The position numbers and the translations under genes are program-made. Shown here piece after piece: positions 14,827-21,200 of a stretch of DNA of 21,200 bases. Source of the stretch: CAINVV01 sp964506325 (GTDB lineage Bacteria; Bacteroidota; Bacteroidia; Bacteroidales; Prolixibacteraceae); the NCBI GenBank assembly GCA_964506325.1, contig CAZDLO010000056.1, positions 1 to 21,200 of the forward strand, given 5' to 3'. A model generated the notes under the pieces. The model made no database searches and had not been told where the DNA came from. It saw nothing but the letters and a program-made list of their open reading frames with translations. The stretch's first letter is position 1. Each line of letters starts with the position of its first letter.

Positions 14827-17025
14827 TTACTGTCCTTCTGACCTTGTCACTGAATCCACACCCTTGATGTTTTTCAGTTTTTGCATGAGGAAATCCAGGT
14901 GGTTGGTATCGTTGACATATACCCTGAGAACTGCTTCAAAATTACTGTTCTCGCTGCTTACATTGATGGAACGCATCTGGACTCCGACATCTTTGGAAAT
15001 AATATGGGTGAGATCACTGACAATCCCGATCCTGTCTGATCCGGCTATCCTGACAGAGGCCTGGAAGGAGTTCCTTTTGCCGGTAGACCTCCATTTGGCC
15101 TTAATCAGCCTGTAGGGATACCTCTCGATCATCTGTTTGGAGTTCGGACAGGCGACCCTGTGAATTTTGATGCCTTCACGGATCGTTACGAAACCAAAAA
15201 TATCATCTCCAAAAATCGGGTTACAGCAGGCAGCAAGCTTGTAAATGACATTTTTAAGATCATTGTCTATAACCAGGAAATCGTCACCTGTATCGAAAGA
15301 GAGTTCCTTCATCTCAGAGGGCGCGAGGATGGCGGTGAGCCGTTCTTTGGCGCTTTCGTCCTCACCTAGCGTGACAACCTCCTTGATGCCAAGAGGGTCA
15401 ATCTTGCCGACTGAAATCTGGAAATACAATTCGGATGCCAGCTTAAGTTTGTAATGTTTCAGCAAATCCCTTATAACCTGGTCGGTCAGCTCTATTTTCC
15501 AGTTCTTGAATTTTCGCCTGAGTATTTCCTTGCCATTTTCTGCCTCGCGCTTCTGCTCCTCATTCAGACTTGCCTTTATTCTTGATTTTGCTTTGGTGGT
15601 AACCACAAAATCAAGCCAGTCGAGTTTGGGTTTCTGATTGTTGGAGGTCTCAACCATAGGCTGGTCACCGTTCTTCAAACAGTATTTCAAGGTCACCAGT
15701 TTTCCGTTGACTTTACCTCCCACACAATGGTCGCCGATATGGGAGTGAATTTCATAGGCAAAATCGAGCAAAGTGGCGCCGGCTCTCAGTTTGATAAGAT
15801 CACCCTTGGGTGTAAACACGAAAATTTCATCATCATAAATATTGACTTTAAAATCTTCGATGAAATCTGCCGGACTCATTTGAGGATTTTCCAGTATCTC
15901 CCTGATATTTTTAAGCCAGTCGTCGAGTTCCTTCCCGCCGGCTTTTCCTTCTTTGTAGCGCCAGTGGGAGGCAAGTCCGTTTTCGGCCACATCGTCCATC
16001 CGGTGCGTTCGGATCTGAACCTCCACCCATTTTTTATCCGGTCCCAGCACGGTGGTATGCAATGATTCATAGCCGTTCGATTTGGGGAAAGTAATCCAGT
16101 CCCGCAATCTCTCAGGATTGGAGAGATATTCCTCGGTTACAACCGAAAAGGCCTGCCAGCACTCTGCCTTTTCGTTTTCCGGCATTGAATTGAGAATAAT
16201 CCTGATGGCGAAAAGGTCGTAAACCTCCTGGAAGTCCACCTTCTGATTTTTCATCTTGTTCCAGATGGAAAAGATAGATTTTGTGCGGGCTTTCATCTCG
16301 AAATCAAACCCTCTGCTTTTCAGTTTTTTCTCGATAGGCCGAACAAAAGCTGAAACAAAATTCGCCCTTTGTGTTTTGGTCTCCAGCAATTTGTCGACAA
16401 TATTCCTGTACTCCTGCGGATGAAGGTATTTTAAAGCCAGATCAAGCAGCTCCGAATTGATTTTGTACAATCCCAGCCTATGAGCCAGGGGTGCATAAAG
16501 ATGCCATGAATCGACGGAGATACGCTCCTGGATGGCTGTCGGAAGATTCTCAAGGGATCGCATATCCTGCAGCTGATCAGCGATTTTAATCAGTATCACG
16601 TAAATATTTCCGGACAGTGCCATCATCAGTCTCCTGAAATTTTCACTTTGAACGGCAATATTTTCAGTATTCAGGGAATTGATTTTAACAATTCCTTCCA
16701 GTATGTCTGCCACTCCGGGGCGGTACTTTTTCCTTATATCAGCTGCTGAAAACGGATGGTCTGTGCTATCAAAAACATTGTGCAGCAGGCATGCAATGAG
16801 CGCGTCAGCGGAGAGTCCAAGTTCGATAACAGCAATTCGGGCAACTGAAATGGAATGATGAAGGATATATTCCCCGTTTTCCCATTGCCTGTCACCCAAA
16901 ACGGACAACGCATGATCCATGGCCTGGTGCATCAGGGGCAGGTCCTTTTCAGGAATCAGCTCCCTGCATTCAGTCACCAATGCTTTATAGCTCTCGTTTA
17001 TTCGCTCGATACCAGTCGTTTCCAT
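14827..17025 (-). CDS. relA: RelA-type (p)ppGpp synthetase with degenerate hydrolase domain
   Basis: A 732-residue RelA/SpoT homologue of full length. Domains are a pseudo-HD hydrolase (about 25-200), the synthetase (about 240-360) with KSIFSIWNKM at 249-258, SNGYESLHTTV at 316-326 and EVQIRT at 335-340, TGS (about 400-460), a helical region, a zinc-finger-like segment (AACCNPI at 598-604) and ACT (about 655-730). The synthetase motifs look intact. The hydrolase site does not: HDxxED is HNVFDS at 82-87, and the ADRLHN motif is ADQLQD at 149-154. This points to a ribosome-associated alarmone synthetase without hydrolysis, as in E. coli RelA, which needs a separate SpoT- or Rel-type hydrolase elsewhere. 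The CBM9-like gene ends 17 bp upstream on the same strand, suggesting one transcript. Confidence 0.92.
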   Translation of the reverse strand: METTGIERINESYKALVTECRELIPEKDLPLMHQAMDHALSVLGDRQWENGEYILHHSISVARIAVIELGLSADALIACLLHNVFDSTDHPFSAADIRKKYRPGVADILEGIVKINSLNTENIAVQSENFRRLMMALSGNIYVILIKIADQLQDMRSLENLPTAIQERISVDSWHLYAPLAHRLGLYKINSELLDLALKYLHPQEYRNIVDKLLETKTQRANFVSAFVRPIEKKLKSRGFDFEMKARTKSIFSIWNKMKNQKVDFQEVYDLFAIRIILNSMPENEKAECWQAFSVVTEEYLSNPERLRDWITFPKSNGYESLHTTVLGPDKKWVEVQIRTHRMDDVAENGLASHWRYKEGKAGGKELDDWLKNIREILENPQMSPADFIEDFKVNIYDDEIFVFTPKGDLIKLRAGATLLDFAYEIHSHIGDHCVGGKVNGKLVTLKYCLKNGDQPMVETSNNQKPKLDWLDFVVTTKAKSRIKASLNEEQKREAENGKEILRRKFKNWKIELTDQVIRDLLKHYKLKLASELYFQISVGKIDPLGIKEVVTLGEDESAKERLTAILAPSEMKELSFDTGDDFLVIDNDLKNVIYKLAACCNPIFGDDIFGFVTIREGIKIHRVACPNSKQMIERYPYRLIKAKWRSTGKRNSFQASVRIAGSDRIGIVSDLTHIISKDVGVQMRSINVSSENSNFEAVLRVYVNDTNHLDFLMQKLKNIKGVDSVTRSEGQ

Positions 17026-17042
17026 AGTAATGAATTAATATT

Positions 17043-17723
17043 TCATACTACCAGTTCAGCCTCTCCAAAAAATTGCGGAAGATGAAAATCGGGTGCATCA
17101 GAATTTATGCTCTTCCAGGAAAGGAAATGTGGTTGCCGTGTCAGGTCGCCACATTTATAAAAATTAGCCCGGAAAGCTCTTCCCGGCTGAATTCCCAGTA
17201 AATCAAGAGGGATTGCCACCAACAATTCCCAATTGAATTCAGCTCCATTTTCGGGCAAATCCTGCCTGTTTAAAGACGGAACCCGGATAATCCGGTTCAT
17301 TTCACCTGGAGCCAAAGGATCCCTCTGCCATTTATTGCCATTGGCTGAAAGGCAATAACCCAGGGCGTTAAACTCAAAGTTCCGGTAATGGACCGATTCT
17401 TCGGATACGCTTCCCTGGTTGGGTGAATTTTCATTGGTGACAAAGAATTCCACACATGAATCCTCCCAGACTGCTTCCTGGTCGGCCAATGCTTCGGCGC
17501 GGAAAAAATCCCTTTCCACCGAATACAACAGCCACAGATGGTGCTGTGAATACCCGGCCATAAGGCCTACAAAAGGTTTGTATGGATACTCCGGCCAATT
17601 AATTTTATCGATGACCAGGGTAGTCCCTTGCTTCCGGAGCCTTGAACCTATCGCCTGATAATCTTGCAACAAAGTGTCTCCGACAAAAGGAATCAGCAGT
17701 TTTTCGGTGGCATTTCTGGTCAT
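17043..17723 (-). CDS. CBM9-like (DOMON-fold) carbohydrate-binding protein
   Basis: A 226-residue protein resembling the carbohydrate-binding family 9-like domain: VWEDSCVEFFV at 85-95, RNFEFNALGYC at 114-124, FRANFYKCGD at 184-193, and the C-terminal PDFHLPQFFG at 211-220 are hallmarks of this group in Bacteroidota. Other CBM9 domains bind sugar ends in xylanases; in stand-alone proteins such as this the ligand is unknown. There is no signal peptide or lipobox, so it appears cytoplasmic. It ends 17 bp before relA and is likely co-transcribed with it, an unexpected partner. The start ATG at 17723 lies 91 bp from the divergent sanA gene. Confidence 0.75.
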   Translation of the reverse strand: MTRNATEKLLIPFVGDTLLQDYQAIGSRLRKQGTTLVIDKINWPEYPYKPFVGLMAGYSQHHLWLLYSVERDFFRAEALADQEAVWEDSCVEFFVTNENSPNQGSVSEESVHYRNFEFNALGYCLSANGNKWQRDPLAPGEMNRIIRVPSLNRQDLPENGAEFNWELLVAIPLDLLGIQPGRAFRANFYKCGDLTRQPHFLSWKSINSDAPDFHLPQFFGEAELVV

Positions 17724-17784
17724 AGCCGGCTTCCTGATTAATGTGAGAGTAATATTAATTCAAAAAGGCTTTAAAAAAAAATAC

Positions 17785-17792
17785 TAATTTTA
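17785..17792 (+). promoter_or_regulatory. Possible -7 box of sanA
   Basis: TAATTTTA differs from TAnnTTTG only at the last base and lies 22 bases before the sanA ATG. The 91-bp divergent region is very AT-rich and contains a run of nine A at 17773-17781, which on the minus strand gives a TATTTTTT-like string that could serve the CBM9-like gene. No clear -33 TTG is seen. Confidence 0.3.
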
Positions 17793-17814
17793 GATTGTAT
17801 AAAAACTGTTCACC

Positions 17815-18465
17815 ATGTTGCGAAAATGGGTAATCCGTATTCTCCTTATGATGAGCCTGGCAGGACTGGGTTTCTTCTTTTTTGTACTGTGGATCAACCT
17901 GGAAGTAACCAAAACCGGAAAACAGTATTCTTACAATTCGGTGAATACCATCCCGCACAATCATTGTGCGGTGGTACTTGGAACCAGTAAATTTCTGATG
18001 ACAGGAAAAGAAAACCTTTATTATACCTACAGAATAAAATCTGCTGTCCTGCTTTATAAAAGCAAAAAGATCGACTACATCATTGTAAGCGGAGACAATA
18101 AACACAGAAACTACAACGAACCTGTATCCATGTATAATGATCTCATTGAAGAAGGCATACCCAAAGACCGCATCGTCCTGGATTATGCAGGTTTTCGGAC
18201 GCTGGATTCTGTGGTACGAAGTTTTATGGTTTTTGGCCAGCATCAGTTCACGGTGATCTCGCAGCCCTTCCACAACCACCGGGCAATATTCCTTGGGAGG
18301 CAGAGAGGGCTGGAAGTCATCGCATATAATGCCGGGGATCAGTACGGCAGTCCGTCGGTCAAAGTGGTTTTACGCGAAATTGGTGCCCGGGTATTGTTGG
18401 CCTACGACCTGATTATCGGCACGCAACCTCATTTCCTGGGAGAGCAAATCAGGATACCGGACTGA
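17815..18465 (+). CDS. sanA: SanA-like membrane protein (YdcF/DUF218 family)
   Basis: A 216-residue inner-membrane protein with one N-terminal transmembrane segment (about 6-27) and a DUF218 domain. The match to E. coli SanA is strong by eye: VVLGTSK at 53-59, VSGDNKHRNYNEPVSM at 91-106, IVLDYAGFRTLDSVVR at 120-135 and ISQPFHNHRAIFL at 148-160. SanA is linked to envelope barrier function (vancomycin exclusion at high temperature); its reaction is not firmly known, and related DUF218 proteins have been proposed to act on lipid or polysaccharide precursors. It is divergent from the CBM9-like gene and 50 bp upstream of the exporter gene pair on the same strand, so the three may form an operon. 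Confidence 0.88.
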   Translation: MLRKWVIRILLMMSLAGLGFFFFVLWINLEVTKTGKQYSYNSVNTIPHNHCAVVLGTSKFLMTGKENLYYTYRIKSAVLLYKSKKIDYIIVSGDNKHRNYNEPVSMYNDLIEEGIPKDRIVLDYAGFRTLDSVVRSFMVFGQHQFTVISQPFHNHRAIFLGRQRGLEVIAYNAGDQYGSPSVKVVLREIGARVLLAYDLIIGTQPHFLGEQIRIPD

Positions 18466-18515
18466 CGAACAATCGATTCAATGGCGGGTTGCCGGTTTAT
18501 ACTTAACAAGGGTTT

Positions 18516-19283
18516 ATGGAAAATGTATTGAAAAATATCAGGGAAGCGGAAGCCATGTTGCTCAATGTGGGAACGTTACTTATGAGTTCCGGCGCCAGCA
18601 CGGGCCGTGTCAGGACCACTGTCAACAGGATTGCCGATGCATTGGGATATGATATTGAGCTCCTGATCACCAACCGTTCACTGATGCTGAAAGTTATTGA
18701 CGAAGAGTCGGACCATTTTATAGCCAGTCTCAAACGAACATCGCCGCATGGCGTCAACTTTCGTGTGGTCTCCGGGATTAGTAAAATGAGCTGGAAAGTT
18801 GTAGAGGAAAGGTGGGATATAACCAGGATCAATGAAGAGATTGCCCGCCTTGTCGCCCTGCCCCATTACCCGAGGATCATCATCCTTTCCTCAGTTGCCC
18901 TTGCCGGAAGTTCGTTCTGCGCACTTTTCGGCGGTAAAGGTATTGAACTGGCAGTAACTTTTGTGGCTACCTTTATCGGGATGTTTGTCAGGCAGGAATC
19001 TTTAAAAAAGAGGTTTAATCCTTTCGTGGCAATATTTTTTGCCTCTTTTACGGCCTCTATCCTTTCGGGCCTGTCTGTTAAACTTGGATTCGGAAATTCA
19101 CCGGACCTTGCATTTGCCACCTCAGTCCTCTTCCTGGTACCCGGTGTACCCCTGATAAATTCCTTTACCGACATGATCGACGGCAACATCCTGAATGGTA
19201 TTGTCCGCGGAATTCATGGTCTTATTATTGCGTTGTCCATAGCCCTGGGCTTGCTGATGGCTAAATTTATATTAAATATTTAA
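18516..19283 (+). CDS. Threonine/serine exporter family protein, N-terminal half (YjjP-like)
   Basis: A 255-residue membrane protein equal to the ThrE N-terminal domain (DUF1212, PF06738). Residues 1-115 are a soluble region with the family pattern SSGASTGRVRTTVNRIADAL (24-43), and about five hydrophobic segments follow (119-140, 142-158, 166-185, 199-216, 231-253). The signature PGVPLINSFTDMIDG lies at 209-223. The gene for the C-terminal half starts four bases after the stop, so the two are translationally close and should assemble into one transporter. In Corynebacterium ThrE is a single chain that exports threonine and serine. In E. coli the split pair YjjP/YjjB is linked to succinate export. 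The substrate here is not predictable. Confidence 0.88.
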   Translation: MENVLKNIREAEAMLLNVGTLLMSSGASTGRVRTTVNRIADALGYDIELLITNRSLMLKVIDEESDHFIASLKRTSPHGVNFRVVSGISKMSWKVVEERWDITRINEEIARLVALPHYPRIIILSSVALAGSSFCALFGGKGIELAVTFVATFIGMFVRQESLKKRFNPFVAIFFASFTASILSGLSVKLGFGNSPDLAFATSVLFLVPGVPLINSFTDMIDGNILNGIVRGIHGLIIALSIALGLLMAKFILNI

Positions 19284-19287
19284 CCTC

Positions 19288-19785
19288 ATGGATTGGATAG
19301 CTCTTGTGGAAAAAGGATTCTGGGCCGGTTTTGCAGCACTTGGGTTTGCCATCCTGTTCAATGTACCTCAGCGAACATTGTTAATTATCTGGGGTCTTGG
19401 TGCTGTCGGCGGGCTTTCAAAGTTTTTTCTCCTTGGCATGGATGTTAACATTGCACTGGCATCTTTGGCGGGCGCTTCTCTCATTGGAGTTCTCAGTGTT
19501 TATGCTTCTCACAACAAACAGGCTCCGCCACTCGTATTCTCTATCCCCTCGGTGATACCTATGGTGCCCGGTGCGTTTGCTTACCGCATGATGCTGGGAT
19601 GCATGGAACTGGCCGGAAAATCAGTTGATTCCCAAACCTACATGGGAGCCCTTGCCGAGACAACCAACAACGGACTGAAAGCTTTCTTTATCTTGATTGC
19701 CATTTCTGCAGGTGTTTCCATCCCCATGCTTGTGACAAGGAAAGACACGTTCAAAAGAATCAAGAGCAGCGTGGAACAGGAGTAA
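19288..19785 (+). CDS. Threonine/serine exporter family protein, C-terminal half (YjjB-like)
   Basis: A 165-residue integral membrane protein of the ThrE C-terminal family (DUF3815, YjjB), with four hydrophobic segments (about 11-27, 29-50, 54-73, 131-149) and the conserved SIPSVIPMVPGAFAYRMM at 85-102. It is complete, with ATG at 19288 and TAA ending at 19785, five bases before the N run. It works as the partner of the YjjP-like protein encoded immediately upstream. Because the gap follows, whether the operon continues is unknown, although the next gene seen is on the opposite strand. Confidence 0.88.
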   Translation: MDWIALVEKGFWAGFAALGFAILFNVPQRTLLIIWGLGAVGGLSKFFLLGMDVNIALASLAGASLIGVLSVYASHNKQAPPLVFSIPSVIPMVPGAFAYRMMLGCMELAGKSVDSQTYMGALAETTNNGLKAFFILIAISAGVSIPMLVTRKDTFKRIKSSVEQE

Positions 19786-19790
19786 GAAAT

Positions 19791-19890
19791 NNNNNNNNNN
19801 NNNNNNNNNNNNNNNNNNNNNNNNNNNNNNNNNNNNNNNNNNNNNNNNNNNNNNNNNNNNNNNNNNNNNNNNNNNNNNNNNNNNNNNNNN
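19791..19890. other. Scaffold gap (100 N)
   Basis: There are exactly 100 undetermined bases between the convergent stops of the YjjB-like gene and the ATP-grasp-like gene. The flanks do not show the heptamer that borders the other gap. An intergenic repeat or terminator structure may be missing. Confidence 0.9.
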
Positions 19891-19896
19891 TTAAAA

Positions 19897-21138
19897 TCAA
19901 GCAAAATTCCCCCTTTCATTCCCCACTTCGACATAGGCTCCAAAATGATGCTCCTCCAATGGTGGCGTGAGGGGAAGAAAACCACTAACGATACTATTAT
20001 TATTCATTATCAGCGGGTTATCCTTCTCTTTTCCATGGCAGAAAGTTTGAAAATTGCTGCTTTTTGAGTAAAAGAGCTGAAGGAAACCTTTAGAGCCCGG
20101 TGCAAGATATTCTCTCATTTTCAAGGCCACAGCACCCATGGTATACCGGCCGTTTATTTCAATCATCGGGTGGAATTTAAGGTTACCATCGCCGGAGCGG
20201 CAGATCAGTGCATCCACTCCGATCCAGCCTTCATACAACCTGGCATAATCACTCCGGCTGAGCACACCGGAAAGCATGTCGACCACTGTTCCTGTGCATT
20301 CTTCCAGAAAAGCCGCAACATCAGGGGAAACATCTGCAGTATCCTCCAGCAAATTCCCGGCATACCGGCCTTTCGGGTCAGTTTCAAAGATGGTTCGTCC
20401 CCTGTAGTCGATTTTTCCCTGGCAGGAATAAAACTGGAATGACAGATCCATCACTTTGTCCAACCAGGTCTCAACCGTAACAAAACCCTGCTGTGAGAGC
20501 ATTCCCGACAGCAATTCATCATTTTTTTTCCTGCTGTCAACATTGGGAAAAAGCAGCAAACCCCTTCCTGAGGCGCTCCATGGAGTTTTTACCACCGACC
20601 TTGCGTGCCTGCCAATTTCACGGTAAATCTGCTCAGGTGCAGTGCAAACGACCGGCAGGTAGGCCTTTTCCGGCATCCAGGGATAAACGTTCTGCTCTAT
20701 AAGCTCCCCCAGCAATTCTTTCGCAGTAAGTCGGCTGTAAAGCATTTTATGGGCCGGCTGCCAGGTGGCCACTGCCGAATACCGGAAATCATGCTGGCAG
20801 GATTGCATGGCGTTCTTAAACATCCGGCAGAGTGCCGGGCTCCATCCCCATGGCCGGATTCGTCCTTTGGGGGCGGCTAACCAATGCGGGTCGGCAAGCG
20901 CCTGCTCCAGGCTGATAAAATCAGGAAGTTTAAAACCGTAATTCCTCATTTTCAAACTAAACCCTGGATCGACCTTACCACTAACCAGCACCTGGTCCTT
21001 TTCCTCCCCAAGCCAACCAGCCAGGTATCCCAAATCGTGTTCAAACTGCCGCAGCCTGGCTGGTGCAGTATAAAAGGGGGATCCGTTTGCGATCGCAAGT
21101 TCACAGGTTGGATTGAAGAACCAGGTATCAGGAAGCAT
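19897..21138 (-). CDS. Conserved protein with ATP-grasp-like motifs
   Basis: A 413-residue cytoplasmic protein I cannot name. The middle and end match the ATP-grasp pattern: VVKTPWSASGRGLLLF at 182-197 (a lysine followed by a Ser/Gly-rich loop for ATP) and GVDALIC at 307-313 leading to MIEINGRYTMG at 325-335 (the acidic E-x-N metal ligands and basic residue). The N-terminus, FFNPTCELAIANGSPFYTAP at 7-26, resembles the FNPEHDLALA-type opening I recall from uncharacterised Bacteroidota proteins. ATP-grasp enzymes join a carboxylate to an amine or thiol through an acyl phosphate; the substrate here is unknown and no partner gene is adjacent. The start at 21138 lies seven bases from a heptamer repeat array that replaces the expected promoter region. 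Confidence 0.7.
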   Translation of the reverse strand: MLPDTWFFNPTCELAIANGSPFYTAPARLRQFEHDLGYLAGWLGEEKDQVLVSGKVDPGFSLKMRNYGFKLPDFISLEQALADPHWLAAPKGRIRPWGWSPALCRMFKNAMQSCQHDFRYSAVATWQPAHKMLYSRLTAKELLGELIEQNVYPWMPEKAYLPVVCTAPEQIYREIGRHARSVVKTPWSASGRGLLLFPNVDSRKKNDELLSGMLSQQGFVTVETWLDKVMDLSFQFYSCQGKIDYRGRTIFETDPKGRYAGNLLEDTADVSPDVAAFLEECTGTVVDMLSGVLSRSDYARLYEGWIGVDALICRSGDGNLKFHPMIEINGRYTMGAVALKMREYLAPGSKGFLQLFYSKSSNFQTFCHGKEKDNPLIMNNNSIVSGFLPLTPPLEEHHFGAYVEVGNERGNFA

Positions 21139-21145
21139 GGGAGGA

Positions 21146-21200
21146 GAGTTATGAGTTATGAATTATGAGTTATGAGTTATGAGTTATGAGTTATGAGTTA
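21146..21200 (+). repeat. GAGTTAT heptamer tandem array
   Basis: Seven complete seven-base units plus a partial unit run to the window edge; all are GAGTTAT except the third, which is GAATTAT (21160-21166). The array starts seven bases upstream of the ATG of the minus-strand ATP-grasp-like gene and continues beyond the window. The unit matches the sequence at the edge of the first scaffold gap, so it is dispersed in this genome. Slippage or array expansion is the simplest origin. Confidence 0.9.

Noticed and set aside
17755..18279. Minus-strand open frame of 174 codons
   Set aside because: It overlaps the sanA gene in antisense; SanA motifs on the plus strand are strong and the antisense product is not recognisable.
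1..21200. CRISPR array, toxin-antitoxin, restriction or other defence genes
   Set aside because: I looked for these on both strands and found none; the only tandem repeats are the 7-bp arrays, which have no spacers.

Overview
This 21.2 kb window looks like part of a metagenome-assembled or draft scaffold from a member of the Bacteroidota. The evidence is: a promoter of the Bacteroidota type in front of the tRNA (TTG, 20 bases, TAAATTTG); coding starts without obvious Shine-Dalgarno sites; a twin-arginine Gfo/Idh/MocA oxidoreductase next to a secreted DUF1080 protein; a YwrD-like gamma-glutamyltransferase; a split ThrE-type exporter; and a conserved ATP-grasp-like protein of a kind I associate with this phylum. 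Two runs of exactly 100 N (14706-14805 and 19791-19890) are scaffold gaps. I see no rRNA, CRISPR array, intact transposase, phage gene or defence system.

Layout. Positions 1-3426 hold, on the minus strand, arginyl-tRNA synthetase (argS), a secreted sialidase-fold (BNR) protein and a tRNA-Gly(CCC). Between argS and the next gene lies an imperfect palindrome of about 150 bp (3564-3715) that resembles a non-autonomous mobile or dispersed repeat. Positions 3758-8429 hold a minus-strand pair, an exported Gfo/Idh/MocA oxidoreductase followed by a 1125-residue protein made of HEAT-like repeats and two DUF1080 domains. This pair fits oxidation of a glycoside at C3 followed by cleavage of the 3-keto-glycoside. 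A minus-strand periplasmic gamma-glutamyltransferase (8567-10252) is divergent from a plus-strand 940-residue FAD/Fe-S D-lactate dehydrogenase-type enzyme (10548-13370). The 295-bp region between them carries two perfect inverted repeats, one of which fills the spacer of the likely gamma-glutamyltransferase promoter.

Positions 13499-17723 hold two TPR proteins, a RelA/SpoT-family enzyme whose hydrolase (HD) site is degenerate, and a CBM9-like protein 17 bp upstream of relA, all on the minus strand. From 17815 the plus strand carries a SanA-like membrane protein and the two halves of a ThrE/YjjP-YjjB type exporter. The window ends with a minus-strand ATP-grasp-like protein whose upstream region is a GAGTTAT heptamer array. 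The same heptamer borders the first scaffold gap.

Most of the window is ordinary housekeeping and catabolic sequence. The points most worth a second look are the Gfo/Idh plus HEAT-DUF1080-DUF1080 pair, the synthetase-only appearance of the RelA protein, the ATP-grasp-like orphan, the palindromic element upstream of argS, and the palindrome inside a promoter spacer.
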